DNA from: Pseudo-nitzschia pungens
Taxonomy: Eukaryota; Bacillariophyta; Bacillariophyceae; Bacillariales; Bacillariaceae
Direction: 5' to 3'
DNA length: 64,000 nt
Assembly (NCBI GenBank): GCA_037355855.1
Contig: CM074759.1
Coordinates: forward strand, 8,122,001-8,186,000
Of the stretch, positions 53,101 through 63,233 are shown piece after piece. The stretch's first letter is position 1. Each line of letters begins with the position of its first letter. The translations under genes and the position numbers were made by a program. The notes beneath the pieces were generated by a model. That model did not search any database. It was not told the origin of the DNA and saw nothing but the letters and a program-made list of their open reading frames with translations.

Positions 53101-53661
53101 CGTTTCCAGGTAGGCAGCTGCTCGCCGTTCCCAGCTGTCACAGTCATTGCCGGAATCATGGAACCCACCATCCACGCGGTGATGCCACCAAGATTCTCCC
53201 CTCTGCGCCAGGGCTTCTACCGTGATTGGCACAATTTTGTTGACGGAAACAGCATTCTCATTGATTTCAACGAGCCGATCCATGAGTTCCTGCATGCAAT
53301 CCTGAGCTTCCTGAATGGTCGCAAAGACCGAGGTTCTTTTTCCGAGAGTAGTTTGCACGATTGGTTTTTTCTGACGCTGTTGCTGTTGCTGCTGCTGATT
53401 TTGTTTCCGTCTTGGATTGTGCTGATGTTGCTGTTGTCGTTTGGTTCGGCTGTTGCTGCTGCTGTTATTTTTGTTTTCTCTCCGATTTCCATTATCGTCA
53501 CCGAAGGATTGGCTCGAAAACGACCTAAAATTGCATTTATCCACGGAGCTAATCGAGGACGACGATTGGCTTTGCCGAATCATGCCCCATCGAAGGACAG
53601 CATCCCTTCGATGGCGGCGGCGGATTGTCGATGGTATCGTTGTCGCCACGGCTCGTTTCAT
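50104..53661 (-). CDS. Large TPR/PPR-like helical-repeat protein, probably organellar
   Basis: 1185 residues, single exon. The N-terminus (MKRAVATTIPSTIRRRHRRD... then Ser-rich) is basic and lacks acidic residues, typical of a mitochondrial leader. Gln/Asn/Arg-rich low complexity (about 50-95) follows. The body contains many two-helix repeats of about 33-36 residues, for example YERAIAACCNVGDWRVASRLFEK, EALLGVAEACERDKDWRTALSILR, MVALCGLRCPENAMRLYERM, CRWIRDFDTAIELFEAVLEK and AMIADGRGSDAVRVFEI. These are like the degenerate PPR-TPR proteins of algae that bind organellar RNA. A His-Thr repeat near the C-terminus comes from a GTGTGC run (50244-50270). No catalytic domain is visible. RNA binding is inference. 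Confidence 0.75.
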   Translation of the reverse strand: MKRAVATTIPSTIRRRHRRDAVLRWGMIRQSQSSSSISSVDKCNFRSFSSQSFGDDNGNRRENKNNSSSNSRTKRQQQHQHNPRRKQNQQQQQQQRQKKPIVQTTLGKRTSVFATIQEAQDCMQELMDRLVEINENAVSVNKIVPITVEALAQRGESWWHHRVDGGFHDSGNDCDSWERRAAAYLETKDYFETLVQMVREGRLSPSRKHGKELSQLVECVLYVCSQQDPFSGTRPSESLPPDVAEFVGSVLRVLEVDWNLDVGHRHYERAIAACCNVGDWRVASRLFEKQIDPNAGGPPVSLSIENPLGLYALAMRCLDEEKARGALPTNPDDSDPTESAAGPSMVAEHVMDAVQRLVMVSPSDQTGYVLAAGNALGHAGASIELEDYRQSTVLSKDYGRPLVAACLRACCLGGDYGAGLEILKREGILSPSLAAAANLEEEWQWGGARDLMDPLCRDLALQVIGGAELDPKEDDGDEDDEEDNKQYDSRLALELFRQGREEGVTISGEALLGVAEACERDKDWRTALSILRILIEEEENETDPGTNPLAPWVVPGSWLRIAERDQIDDWNGGRDSVLPELGSVLASIMRNCNRSSNFGMSLFALQLFRRHLLPSLPGDGLSDDHDLSPDEGIAQMLFELRAAHPNHPMDQECEILTAGMVALCGLRCPENAMRLYERMTTEGSAGETDRDHENAGASAAAATAAAAVYRYASMNHERSGTAVLGNAWTSAHRHIDRLLTAGRLVRKLKRETRDQESSKYSKDVLDGHRRGSIEELLARAMNSCTSAHQPELALYLLEWMEDCVFSQPKQLQQQQQRQQDQPFSNAKPAPASGPLRSAGLYDDSVTAETILACRWIRDFDTAIELFEAVLEKHSEDDLEEWRKTISAGLTAMIADGRGSDAVRVFEILDPGAKSADSYVTVGRHLSRAKDWTDLIDLYRNATEEGHSSEELAMLAMVAVTSTRVENRLRILRAIVDDCASGVGLDSKRWTTTKYWSLKRQLGFYHARLLMWWNDEQRAPLDEVNLAIKEFRLEKANGMRPKNDVVRAIVSGASNHDSLGLETTDGYEQVPRSEEDWAALLGDVLRATEGSPIRCDPTFAESLVRAYKSLGRSRDCVEYVSDVLGGGADEPFTHTHTHTLMQTQTQAIRLRQSTLVDVLEAARMEHADDLYNDVQMLLAEGTSNNE

Positions 53662-54558
53662 TCCGGATCTGTTTTCTTTCTTCTCAAGTCGGCGATCCGT
53701 ATCTCGGAATACCTACAATTCCCAACGAACGACAATTCTTCTCTTCGTGCACCCAAGAGCAAATGGGACGTCTCGTTTGGGTTATCACTGTGAGAAAGTG
53801 ACTGTAGATGTTGGCTGGATTGTGTGTTGTGTATTGTGTTGTTGGAAGTGTGCAAGATTTTCAATTTTTTTTTTGGAAAAATAATTAGAATAGAAGAAAA
53901 AAAGGGTAAGATTTTATGACTCACTCACTCGCAAACACGCACAGCGGTTCAGTTTGGAACCTACATGTACAACCGTAAGTACGAATACTTGTACGAGTAC
54001 TCGTACCTGGTACAAGTAACCTTACCTTATGTCGTTCTTTCTGTTTTCAATCATACCCATACCGTACGTGTAGTTGATGATAAACATAATATCATACCCA
54101 TACATACATTGATTGATACTTCGTATGAGAGAATTAAAGAAATTTGAGACGTGGACGAGTTTGGGATCCTCTGTCTGAAATCGAATCTTAAAAAAATTAT
54201 TCTCGACAACGAATCAAAATCAATCGAGGATTTTTTGTTGATGGGGTGATGGTTTCGTTGGAACACCAATCATCACGCGTAAACCTTACCCGCGTAGCGG
54301 TACTACAAAATTCTTATCAGCTGTCCCCCGGGTCTACGTCCCCGACTACTAATTTCTACTGAAACCAGGGGACAGCTGATAGGAATTCTGTAGTAAACCT
54401 TAGCTGAAGGCAGAAGGTTGTGGAGGTGCAGTCCGCGGAAGAACTGCGGCAGTTTCGATACAGAACCGTTGGAGGGAGAAAGAATCAGATGCGCTCCGAA
54501 TAAGCAGAGAGACATAGAAACTAACGCAAAAGCAATATCACTCCCTACCAGTTTCAGC
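53662..54558. other. Divergent intergenic region with a MITE
   Basis: Lies between the helical-repeat gene and the BTB gene. AAGTAACCTTACC (about 54015-54027) and GTAAACCTTACC (about 54279-54290) occur. The MITE at 54301-54395 ends 163 bp before the BTB ATG. Confidence 0.5.
54301..54395. mobile_element. MITE-like element, full copy
   Basis: 95 bp with imperfect terminal inverted repeats of ~28 bp: TACTACAAAATTCTTATCAG... and ...CTGATAGGAATTCTGTAGTA. If TA is the target duplication, the element is 54303-54393. The interior contains GGGTCTACGTCCCCGACTAC. No coding capacity. Related copies lie at 42481-42560 and 42663-42733. Confidence 0.8.
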
Positions 54559-55515
54559 ATGTCGACAAAAACAAAGTCTACCTATCAAGATTTGCTCTCT
54601 TCTCTAACAGAGGCTCTCGAGTCCCGGGAAAAGGACCTCTGCGAGCGTGAAGCAAAGTTGCAAAAAGATCGAGAAGAATTGGACGCGGAACGACTCTCTG
54701 TGTACGGTAAAACCGAGCCAAGGGATGTTCTGCACCTGAATATCGGGGGCACAAAAACCACGGTGCTCAGGAGAACTTTGACATCGATTCCAGGGAGCAT
54801 GCTGGCATCGCGATTTTCTGGGCGATGGGACGACAACCTCGAAAGAGACAAGGATGGCAATTTTTTCATTGACCAAGACTATTCTCTGTTTGAACCAATG
54901 CTCACCTATCTGCGCAACATGGCCAATGGAACTGAGGAATATCCGATCGAATCACCCAGCGTCGCATATGAAAACAAACAGAATTTTTACCGAATGGTTG
55001 AATACTATGGCATGACGAATGGAATCTTTCCGACGAAATTGACAAGGTGGGGCACAGAGCCAGAAGATGAATTTGAAATTATTGGTTCCAAACAGGTGAA
55101 TGCAAAAGAATTTACTTCGTTTCAACTAGAATTGGATGGCCACTCCAGGAAAATAAAGACGTACGAAATCACGCTGGGTGACGTCAAACGCATTCAAGTC
55201 GGATGGTTTAAAGGCTCTTCCTGTAAATTTGTTGCCGGAAAGGGTTCCGGAGAATCGATGTATTCCTATGCTCTCGATCTATCGAGGTTCTGTTTTATGC
55301 AAGACGGGAATAGAACTACACTCGAAACTATCGAGCACCCCAAGGGGACGGTTGTGCGTTCCGAAGACTTCGGAAGGGACTGGTTTGTAAACGGCGAACG
55401 CGTTGTTCCAATCAAAAGGAACAATTCAAAAGACTACCGGTACTCAGACTTTACCCCGCTAATCTCCATTCAAGGAGAAATGGAGGTTACTTCTGTGGTG
55501 TTAGAAAAAGTATGA
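54559..55515 (+). CDS. BTB/T1 (KCTD-type) domain protein with coiled coil
   Basis: 318 residues from ATG 54559 (MSTKTKSTYQD). A short coiled coil (about 10-45: LTEALESREKDLCEREAKLQ) precedes a potassium-channel-tetramerisation-type BTB domain (about 55-150: VLHLNIGGTKTTVLRRTL, GSMLASRFSG, DGNFFIDQDYSLFEPMLTYLRN). The C-terminal ~150 residues (IQVGWFKGSSCKF...YSYALDLSRFCF) resemble a SPRY-like beta-sandwich, a weaker call. There is no channel pore, so it is likely a soluble oligomeric adaptor, perhaps for a CUL3 ligase as in KCTD proteins; that role is inferred. The frame extends upstream to 54418 without another ATG. Confidence 0.85.
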   Translation: MSTKTKSTYQDLLSSLTEALESREKDLCEREAKLQKDREELDAERLSVYGKTEPRDVLHLNIGGTKTTVLRRTLTSIPGSMLASRFSGRWDDNLERDKDGNFFIDQDYSLFEPMLTYLRNMANGTEEYPIESPSVAYENKQNFYRMVEYYGMTNGIFPTKLTRWGTEPEDEFEIIGSKQVNAKEFTSFQLELDGHSRKIKTYEITLGDVKRIQVGWFKGSSCKFVAGKGSGESMYSYALDLSRFCFMQDGNRTTLETIEHPKGTVVRSEDFGRDWFVNGERVVPIKRNNSKDYRYSDFTPLISIQGEMEVTSVVLEKV

Positions 55516-55861
55516 TTCAGTCTTCTGCCAAGGCAAGGAAATTCTCTTCAACAAAGATCAGATGTATGCAGTTTCTTCGTGTTGAAATGCAAATACCAGC
55601 ACCTCCTTTTCAGTTTGTAAAACTTATTATAGGTCGATATAGTTTGCTACAAAAAAAATTCTGCTAGCACGTCGGATGCAGACTATTACACTTCATGAAA
55701 TCAGGTGAGGCTTTCCTTGGAAGTCGATTTCATTGCAGCGCAATTCCGTTTTGCAGACATCCTTCGATTGCTCATATTGATGAAACGTCCCACTGTGTCT
55801 CTTTTGTCACTCTTCTTAATTGCGTACCGTCGTCACTCCATCATAATTTGGTTGATTTGTT
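55516..55861. other. 3' intergenic gap between convergent genes
   Basis: AT-rich, no gene seen. BTB and allantoinase genes converge here. Confidence 0.5.
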
Positions 55862-57523
55862 TTAGATCACATCGCCTCCTTTGCTTGGTTCCTCTCCCGA
55901 CTCGTTCTTGCGTGTCTGCAGGGATTGTCTGTACTCTTCGGAATTCCTCGACAACGCAATATTTCCCAAATACGAAAATCGTTGCGTCGAATTCATCGCA
56001 CTCGAGGAGCCGGACTTGGATTTGGATTTGCTTTTGCGTTCCTTCGCCGTCAGGATGGGGTTCCCGCAACCCCGGGGTAGATGGTTCTCGTACCAGTGGT
56101 TGGCAATGTTTTCCCGGGTGGTGATCCAGACTTCTCTGCCGTAGGACTTGGCGTAGTCCACGAATTCCGCCAGAGCTGAGACGCGTCCGGGCCGCGACAA
56201 CCGGCAGTGCAAGCCCACCGTCATCATCTTGGGTTGACCGTTTCGGCCCTCTAGGACCAAATAGCTACAAAAAAATATTGGAAAGAAGTGGTTTTGAAGC
56301 ATTGCAAATTCATTAGAACGTTTGTGATCCAGTCTGCAGAGGAAAAATTGCAAAAACATCCGTCGAGAATTCAAAGAAAGCATTGCCTCCGACAGAAATC
56401 AAGCACGGCCAGAATTTGGTTTCCATTCATTCATTCTTTTTTGTAAGACTTACTCAAGCGTTCTCTTTAAATGTCTCAGGAAATCGTCGGGTTGGGACCA
56501 TCCGTTAGGCGCCGTAAAGAGCATATCGTTCTCGACCAGCGTGTACGGAATGATCAAGTGCGGTTCTCCGTTATCGCTGTGTTCAAAACTCCAGTAAGGA
56601 AGATCGTCGTTGTAGGCGTCGGAATCGTATAAGAATCCTCCTTCCTCGACGGCCAATCGACGCGTGTTGACGCTGGGCTTTCCCTGATACAATCCCACCG
56701 GCCGCTTTCCGAAGAGTGCCTTGTGGATCTCGATCGACCGTTCGATGTGTTCCCTTTCGACATCTTCTTCCACGTTCTGGTAGTCCCACCAGCGGTATCC
56801 GTGGCTGGAAATCTCCCACTCTTCCTGCTGTTTGATGGCACCAACGACCGCCATGTTGCGTTCCAGAGCCATGCCGACAGCCCAAACAGTAACGGGAACC
56901 TTTCGGCTGGTAAACAATCGATGCAATCGCCAGAATCCGGACCGGGAACCATAGTCGTACATACTTTCGATATTTAAGTTGCGTTGGTTGGCTTTTGTTG
57001 TCGATATAATTTTGGTAATGTAATGTGAATTTTGCATCATTCAGCAGCGGATTGTTGATTGCGATAGTTGGTGTTAGAGGGCGGAGGCGACAGATCATGT
57101 CGCAAAAATTTAGAACGAATTTGAAAAATATGATAGATTAGATGACAAGAAGTGGCAACCGCGTTCATCAAATCAATTGACCGAAGAGTTGTTTTTCTGG
57201 TTTCTATTATTTTCCTTACCGCATGGCTTGGTATTCGGTCCGTTGTCCGACAGGAGGGATTCACTGGCCTGGTCTCCGTGCAAGAGACACATCTCGCCTC
57301 CTTCTTCGTAATTGATGACAAAATTCAAGGCAACTTTTGCCGACTTTGGCCAATGGGGGTTGACTGGATTCGCTCCGTATCCAACGACATCTCGCTCGTT
57401 CGGCCCGTACTTGGGTTTCGCGTCGTTTGGATGGGAACTGAGTGGCCAATCGTCTTCGGGGATATCGGGGAGAACAGGGGCATCGGGGACATCCAAGGGT
57501 TCGCTGTCGCTGGTATCGGCCAT
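55862..57523 (-). CDS. PuuE-type allantoinase (polysaccharide-deacetylase fold)
   Basis: Three exons: 57523-57220, 56991-56454 and 56264-55862. All introns are GT-AG, total 415 codons. Opens allantoin to allantoate in purine catabolism. Family-specific blocks run in order: RDVVGYGANPVNPHWP and ALNFVINYEEGGE in exon 1; NLNIESMYDYGSRSGFWRL, ISSHGYRWWDYQNV, REHIERSIEIHKALFG, NTRRLAVEEGGFLYDSDAYN and PYTLVENDM in exon 2; PKMMTVGLHCRLSRPGRV and VWITTRENIANHW in exon 3. Joining through GCC at the first junction gives ANQRNLNIESMYDYG, and GAC at the second gives TLDYLVLEG, both continuous with the family. The last ~70 residues (Lys-Ser repeat and basic tail) exceed the usual PuuE end. No targeting peptide is evident. 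It could be another NodB-fold amidase, but the motif match is close. Start is ATG 57523. Confidence 0.88.
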
Positions 57524-58986
57524 CGTGATAATGACGCCTTTGGATCTCTTTTCGTACGAGGAAGTAGAACTTAGTTGATTTGGTTTGGAAGCAAGCAAGT
57601 TGTGTACACAGGGAGCTTGCAGGAAAAGACTGTTGTGGCACGAATGCGTAGGAAATGATGTCGTTTGTGGGAGGAATTTGGATTATTGGAGTGAACCCTT
57701 TCGGCGCGTTGGTGACGTGTGGAATTTGGAGAGGTAAGGTTTTTACTAGTCTGTCGAATGTCGTCGTTGAAAGATCTCGAGAATGTTCCGATGTTGATGG
57801 AGAGGGTCTTTTTCTACGGTCGTGCGGTCATACCTTTAACGTATTTCATGCCGTTAGGAATCGACATACGGTAGTACGGCGATCGCGAATGACTCTTCCT
57901 ATTATTGCTTCAAAAAATCTCAACGTTTGCTTGACGATAAGTGATAGGAACTGCATCCATTCTATTTTCAGAAGAGCTCGAAGGTGCGCTATAATTGACT
58001 CATTCGACTCATATTTGAAATCTTAGAAATGTCTCTACGGTAAGGTACCGGGTACCGGTACGATTACAGGTAAGTTAAAGCATGCTCCTACGGTAATTAC
58101 TTTTGTTAGTATTCGTAACCGGGATTTTCGCGCAATGTACGATGAGAAGATCATACCTTTTGTGCATTCGTAACTAAAGTAAAAGTACTAACAAGTTCGC
58201 ATCTTGGGCTTAGTAGGAGTCGTGTGTGTGCTTTGTTCGCGGGCTTTAAAAATTTTTTTATTATTATCCCAGTGTTCTATCAATAATTGATGCAAGTGAT
58301 AGTGGTTTCATAATATTATTATTGCCAATCGTAAATGCATCGTGGACTAAAAATGTACGACTGAATTTAACCATGGTGGAGAAGATATCAACGACTTAAA
58401 ATGGGCGTCATTCTACTTGGAAACTTCCCTTATCCAAAAAAAAGTAAGAATAATTTATAGTAGATTTATTTTTAGTACCTGGATTGAAAACAATTATTGA
58501 AAGCGTTTCAGCATAACCTTAATCAAGGAAAATGTCGTCTAACTTGCAAGTATGGAACAGAAAATCTGTCGAACAACAACATCATCGTGAACCCCGTAAA
58601 ATCTTACAGCGTGCAACGTACGAGTGAATTTGGGTTCAGCAAGCCACTCGTACGGTAACTCCGGGATCGCACCGAACAGTACTAACGCCCGCTTATTCAG
58701 TACGGTAGTTGAGAGAGTTTGTCGGGAACATTAACTTACTGATTAAGTTACTCACCTTAAAATCTTCTCGTGTTCAACTCATTCCACCCAACATTGCTTC
58801 AACAAGTATTGTTCCTGTACCACACGAGTAGATACAAAAAGTCAGACTAGAACCACTACGTGCACTCTGTCAATAGACGCAAAGCGGTCTCTTTGCTGAC
58901 ATCTGGGAAAGAAACGCGTGCGGTGTTCGCCGTTTTCGCAAAGAATTCCGGAAAGCCTCACCCTTCGCAGGTAGCCATCAAAGACC
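57524..58986. other. Divergent intergenic region
   Basis: No gene supported between the allantoinase and RING-protein starts. GGTAAGGTACCGGGTACCGGTACGATTACAGGTAAGTT (split here as recurrent words, about 58040-58075) is the densest instance of the intergenic palindromes. Confidence 0.5.
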
Positions 58987-61681
58987 ATGTTTCTTCGGGC
59001 AATCGACGCAAACGACAACAATCCATACGCAACGACAATAGCGTGCTCGCCAATCGATGCAGATTGTCTGCAAGGAAAGAAAAGCGATGAAGGTGGATAC
59101 CGAATAATTCCAAAATCAATTCCGACGAACAGGCGGCGAAGGCGGGACCGGGTCCACGCAAAAAGATGGCGTGCCTCATTCGTATTTGTTGCTGCCGCAG
59201 CTTTAATGCTTTTCGACAATGGAGCATATATACCATCTGTATTGGCGGCTCCAGTTTTGGATCATCATTACGACATCGATCTTGACACCATAGCGGAAAC
59301 AACGGCCGAGACACCGGAGGTAAATGCGGATGACATGTCTTTCTCTGACAAGAGAGCGGCCGCAAGGGAAAAGGCACACGAGAGCAATGAAGAAAGGAAG
59401 AAAGAAGCGGAAGCGAGAGCAAAAGCAAACGAAATCAGCGGAGAAGAAAGGAAAAAAGCTTATAACAACCTAATAATGGGACAAGAATACAAAAATGTGA
59501 AAGACAAAGATCCCTATGTTGGGTCAAAGGTTGTGCTGACAGTTAGTCCGCTCTACGACTCATTTCCCCTTGTCTACACCGTAGAAACTGCTGAGTTTGG
59601 GCACTCGATCGATCACAAACGCTATAAATACGATGGGGTGATTGCCAAGCCACCTTCCAATACCGCCCATCTTTGCGAGATTCCCGTCGACCTCGGGAAA
59701 GACCTCGACGAAAACGCGCTGCCAAGAAACAATTCGGCCATTGCCCTTTTGGTCAACCTCGAAGCAGGAGGCTGCGACGTGCTGACCAAAGCAACCAACG
59801 CTCTCAAGATCCAAAAGGACATCACTAAGAACCTGAAATACGTGTTCTTCTACAACAACAATCCGAACAACCCAGGGGCCATTGCGACGCTCTCATTGGG
59901 CCGGTCGGCCTCAAGAATGCTTGCGCCCTTTACAAAAGAACCAACTCTTTCGCCAACTTCACCTTCGTTTCAACCATCACAACCATCCACGAATGAATCA
60001 TCAACGGGCGCATCATCGGCGGGATCATCCACCGTATCATCGGCCACATCAACTGATGTTTCTTTGGGTCCTTCCGATGACGATTGGATCACCAATAAAT
60101 ACAACAATGACACCAAAACGGACGACGAATTGGACATGGATACCGGAAGCGATGACAATATCTCGGAGGATGAATGGGAAAAAGACCTTGTTCTTGACGT
60201 TGAAAACGAAGAAGGGAACGATGATGGTCTTGAGGATTACATATTGCTTCATGAGCGAGAGCGGAGCGAGAACCGACAGGAGCTAATCGACAACGACACT
60301 ATGGTATTTGTATCTCTCTCCACCTTTGCCGGCGTGAAAATACTTTCAAAGATCGACGAAAAAGTGAAAAGCAACGCCTACAACAACGGAACAATGATTG
60401 CCAACCCGGAATTCCTCCAGGTGGGGTTTCGACAATGGGGTATGGTGCGTGCGACACGTGATAAATCGTAGAGTTAAAGCTTTTTTCATTTGTAACATTC
60501 AGTTCCCGTCTGACGAAGCAATTTTTTTTTTTCCCTGCTCACCATAGAAAATGAACTTGGTAAGAGAAGAGAGAGAAGATCCTCGACCGTGGCCAGGGGG
60601 GGGTTATGGATCAAACAACATTAAAAACATCGGTAGCGGGGACGATGATGAAGGTATTGACAACGGTAATGATCCTGGTTTGACAATAATAGATAACGAC
60701 AAGAGGAACTGGAACGGAGGTCGACGTTCAGGATCCTATTCGGACAATGCTCCCAGTACCTTTACTATATTGAAGTTCATTTTGTTTGGGCTGTTGATTA
60801 TATCCCCCTGTCTGAGAGCCTTCCATCTTTGGTGGGCGGGAGGTGGAAGAATCCGCTTCCGACACAGTGAGGATGAGCACAACCGCATTGTTGGTTTGCA
60901 ATACATTCCCCCTATGGACAATTGGTTCGGTGCCTACGAACCGGCAGAAACAGAACGAGTCCACGATCGTTTGACTCACGAGGAAGTGATGTCTCTTCCA
61001 GAAATAATTTACAAAAAACCGTGCTTTCCCGACGAATACGACAACAACGAAGTCAAGAACGAAAAGGACGACAAGCATATTTACAACGAGAACGACGAGA
61101 AAAGCGAAAACAGCGAAGACAACTGCACCGTGAATGCCGACGATTCCGATGAGTTCAAGAAGGGAGATTCTACGGCTTTGGGTGCACATACGACGACGAG
61201 TCCCGTGGATTGGCAAGAGACAGATGACGATCGATCCGATGCAATGTCGTATTCCTCGTCCCCAGAAGCACAGTCATTTTCTCTCCCCCCACTTCCTACC
61301 AGCCCAGAGCGAGTCATTTCTACCCCAGCAAGCACAAACACGGAGGGTTCTCCAGACGAGGAACAACCCGTGGACGCTATCCAATCGTTTCGAACCCAGC
61401 GGCGACTGAGAGCCTTTACGACTACGACGTGCACGACGTGTTCCATTTGCATCGACGAATTCGAGGAGGGTGAAAAGGTTCGACTGCTTCCGCTGTGTGG
61501 GCACGCGTTTCACACCGAATGCATACTCCCGTGGTTGAAAGATCGACAGGGGTGCTGTCCCATGTGCAAAACGGGTGTGCTCGAAGACAGCAACGGCAGT
61601 TCTAGCAGCGACGACGCCGCCGATTCGAATCGCAATGCAAACGGAACCGGTGGCTCCGAGAGCACCAGAGTCGAGCTGTGA
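58987..61681 (+). CDS. PA-TM-RING-type membrane E3 ubiquitin ligase
   Basis: Exons 58987-60444 and 60548-61681 (intron 60445-60547, GTGCGT...CATAG), 863 residues. A hydrophobic segment (SFVFVAAAALMLF, about 64-80) after a basic stretch is the signal or anchor. A Lys/Glu/Ala-rich helical region follows. A PA-like lumenal domain (about 175-310: VGSKVVLTVSPLYDSFPLVY, NNSAIALLVNLEAGGCDV, YVFFYNNNPN) contains a Ser/Thr/Asp-rich insertion before VFVSLSTFAGVKIL. A second membrane span (FTILKFILFGLLIISPCL) opens the cytosolic part. The RING-H2 finger is CSICIDEFEEG...PLCGHAFHTECILPWL...CCPMC, with all eight ligands (C-C-C-H-H-C-C-C). This order is that of RNF13/GRAIL ligases of endosomes and secretory membranes. 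Substrates are unknown. Confidence 0.9.
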
Positions 61682-63233
61682 TGTGACGTGACCTGACGTG
61701 ACCTACGATGTGATGTCTCCGACTCTTGACGTCTAAAGAGTCCGGAAGAGGAACAGTGATGCGAGGAGGTTCTTTTTTAAGATGAAATATTTTGTAGAAT
61801 ACATGGAGTGCAATCACAATGCAATGTGATGTCACTGTGCTGTATCAATATCGTGCATAATAAATACTTCGTAATAATAATCAACCAATAATATTAAAAT
61901 AGCAAACATCATCAAAATCATTAATCGTGTCCCTTAGCTTTCCGAGTAAGCGCTGTTCCATTTGTATTATAGTGCTACTACTAGTAGTAGTAGTAAGTGC
62001 TGACATCTTGACTTGTTCTTGTGCTGGTGGTTCTAGTACTCCTAAAGAACAACAGGCATATTTTTCATCTATTGCCAGCACCAGGGCTACTACCACTACT
62101 ACTCGTCGTAAAAGATGAGGATCATTGTAGAGAACAAGATGATCATTCTAGTACTACTAGCAATTGGAGCCAGTGATTCTTGTCATGGGAACATCTGTTG
62201 GTAGGGTCCCCCATGACCTTTCAGAATTATTTATTCTGGTGGTTGGTTCACCACAGAAGTAATAGATGTACTATCTCAAAATGCCGGTTCGACTGATGCC
62301 AATAGATACGACGACAGGCAGACTCCGCTGTTGACCCTTCCTAATCACCACTCTTCAAAAATCTTTCATAGAAGAAGTTCGTACTTTGTAATTTTTGTAC
62401 TACTACTACTTCACTGTCTAAAAGACGGTGTTTGATATTCAGTTCAAATTTTCAATGCGGTACAGTATTGAACATTTTAAGACAGAGATTAATATTCGCT
62501 TAGGGTAATATTATTATTCCACAATCAAGTAAATCATGTCCGATGAGGAGGTCTATTAGTATTATTATTTTACTAAAAGGATTTGGTTTGTATTGCACGT
62601 AAAAGATTTTTGAATCTCTGTAGAAGATTTTTTTTAATCTCCGTGTTTCAATGATTTAAGACGGTGATTGACATTCACTTTAAATTTTCAATATCGTGGT
62701 AAGGTTACCGGTAACCTTACTTGTACAGTAAGTTATTGAACATTATTTCATTATTATTTTTTAACACAGTGATTGATATTACAGCATTGAACATTTAAGA
62801 CGGTGATTGGCATGTCCGATGACGAGGTCTGTTTGGTGGATGCTGGTAAAATCGAACGGCAGGTTCTGTTTTTTGATAGGTCGCGAACCTCATTTTTAAT
62901 CGCTAAAGTTTAGTGTCCTATGAGTGGCCCGAATTGAATATGAAATCCCTATCATTTTTTCTTTATGGTAAGGTTATTGACCCCTCCTCACCATTAAAAT
63001 CATCCATCATTTTTCTTCATTTTTTATCTTTTGTCTTTTCTTCATAACACCAACAGTCCCAAAACTGCCGTTGTCTGTCGTTGTCCATGCCACATGATCT
63101 GCTACTCTCCGGACACAAACACACATGTCCTATGTGTGGACACACAGACCCAAGGAAGCTAACCTCGGTCCCAGAATATCATACTCGGCATAATCCATCA
63201 TTCGCTCGGAAGCTCAACCCACCAGGGAAGAGA
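61682..63233. other. Intergenic DNA with degenerate repeats
   Basis: No gene supported. CATGTCCGATGA-GAGGTCT occurs at about 62536 and 62811. AAGACGGTG(A/T)TTGA(C/T)ATTCA and TATTGAACATT recur at 62420-62800. GGTAAGGTTACCGGTAACCTTAC (62698-62720) is the most perfect copy of the intergenic palindrome. Confidence 0.5.

Noticed and set aside
52528..53793. 421-codon plus-strand ORF
   Set aside because: Shadow of the TPR/PPR-like gene; its hydrophobic stretch comes from antisense of Gln repeats.
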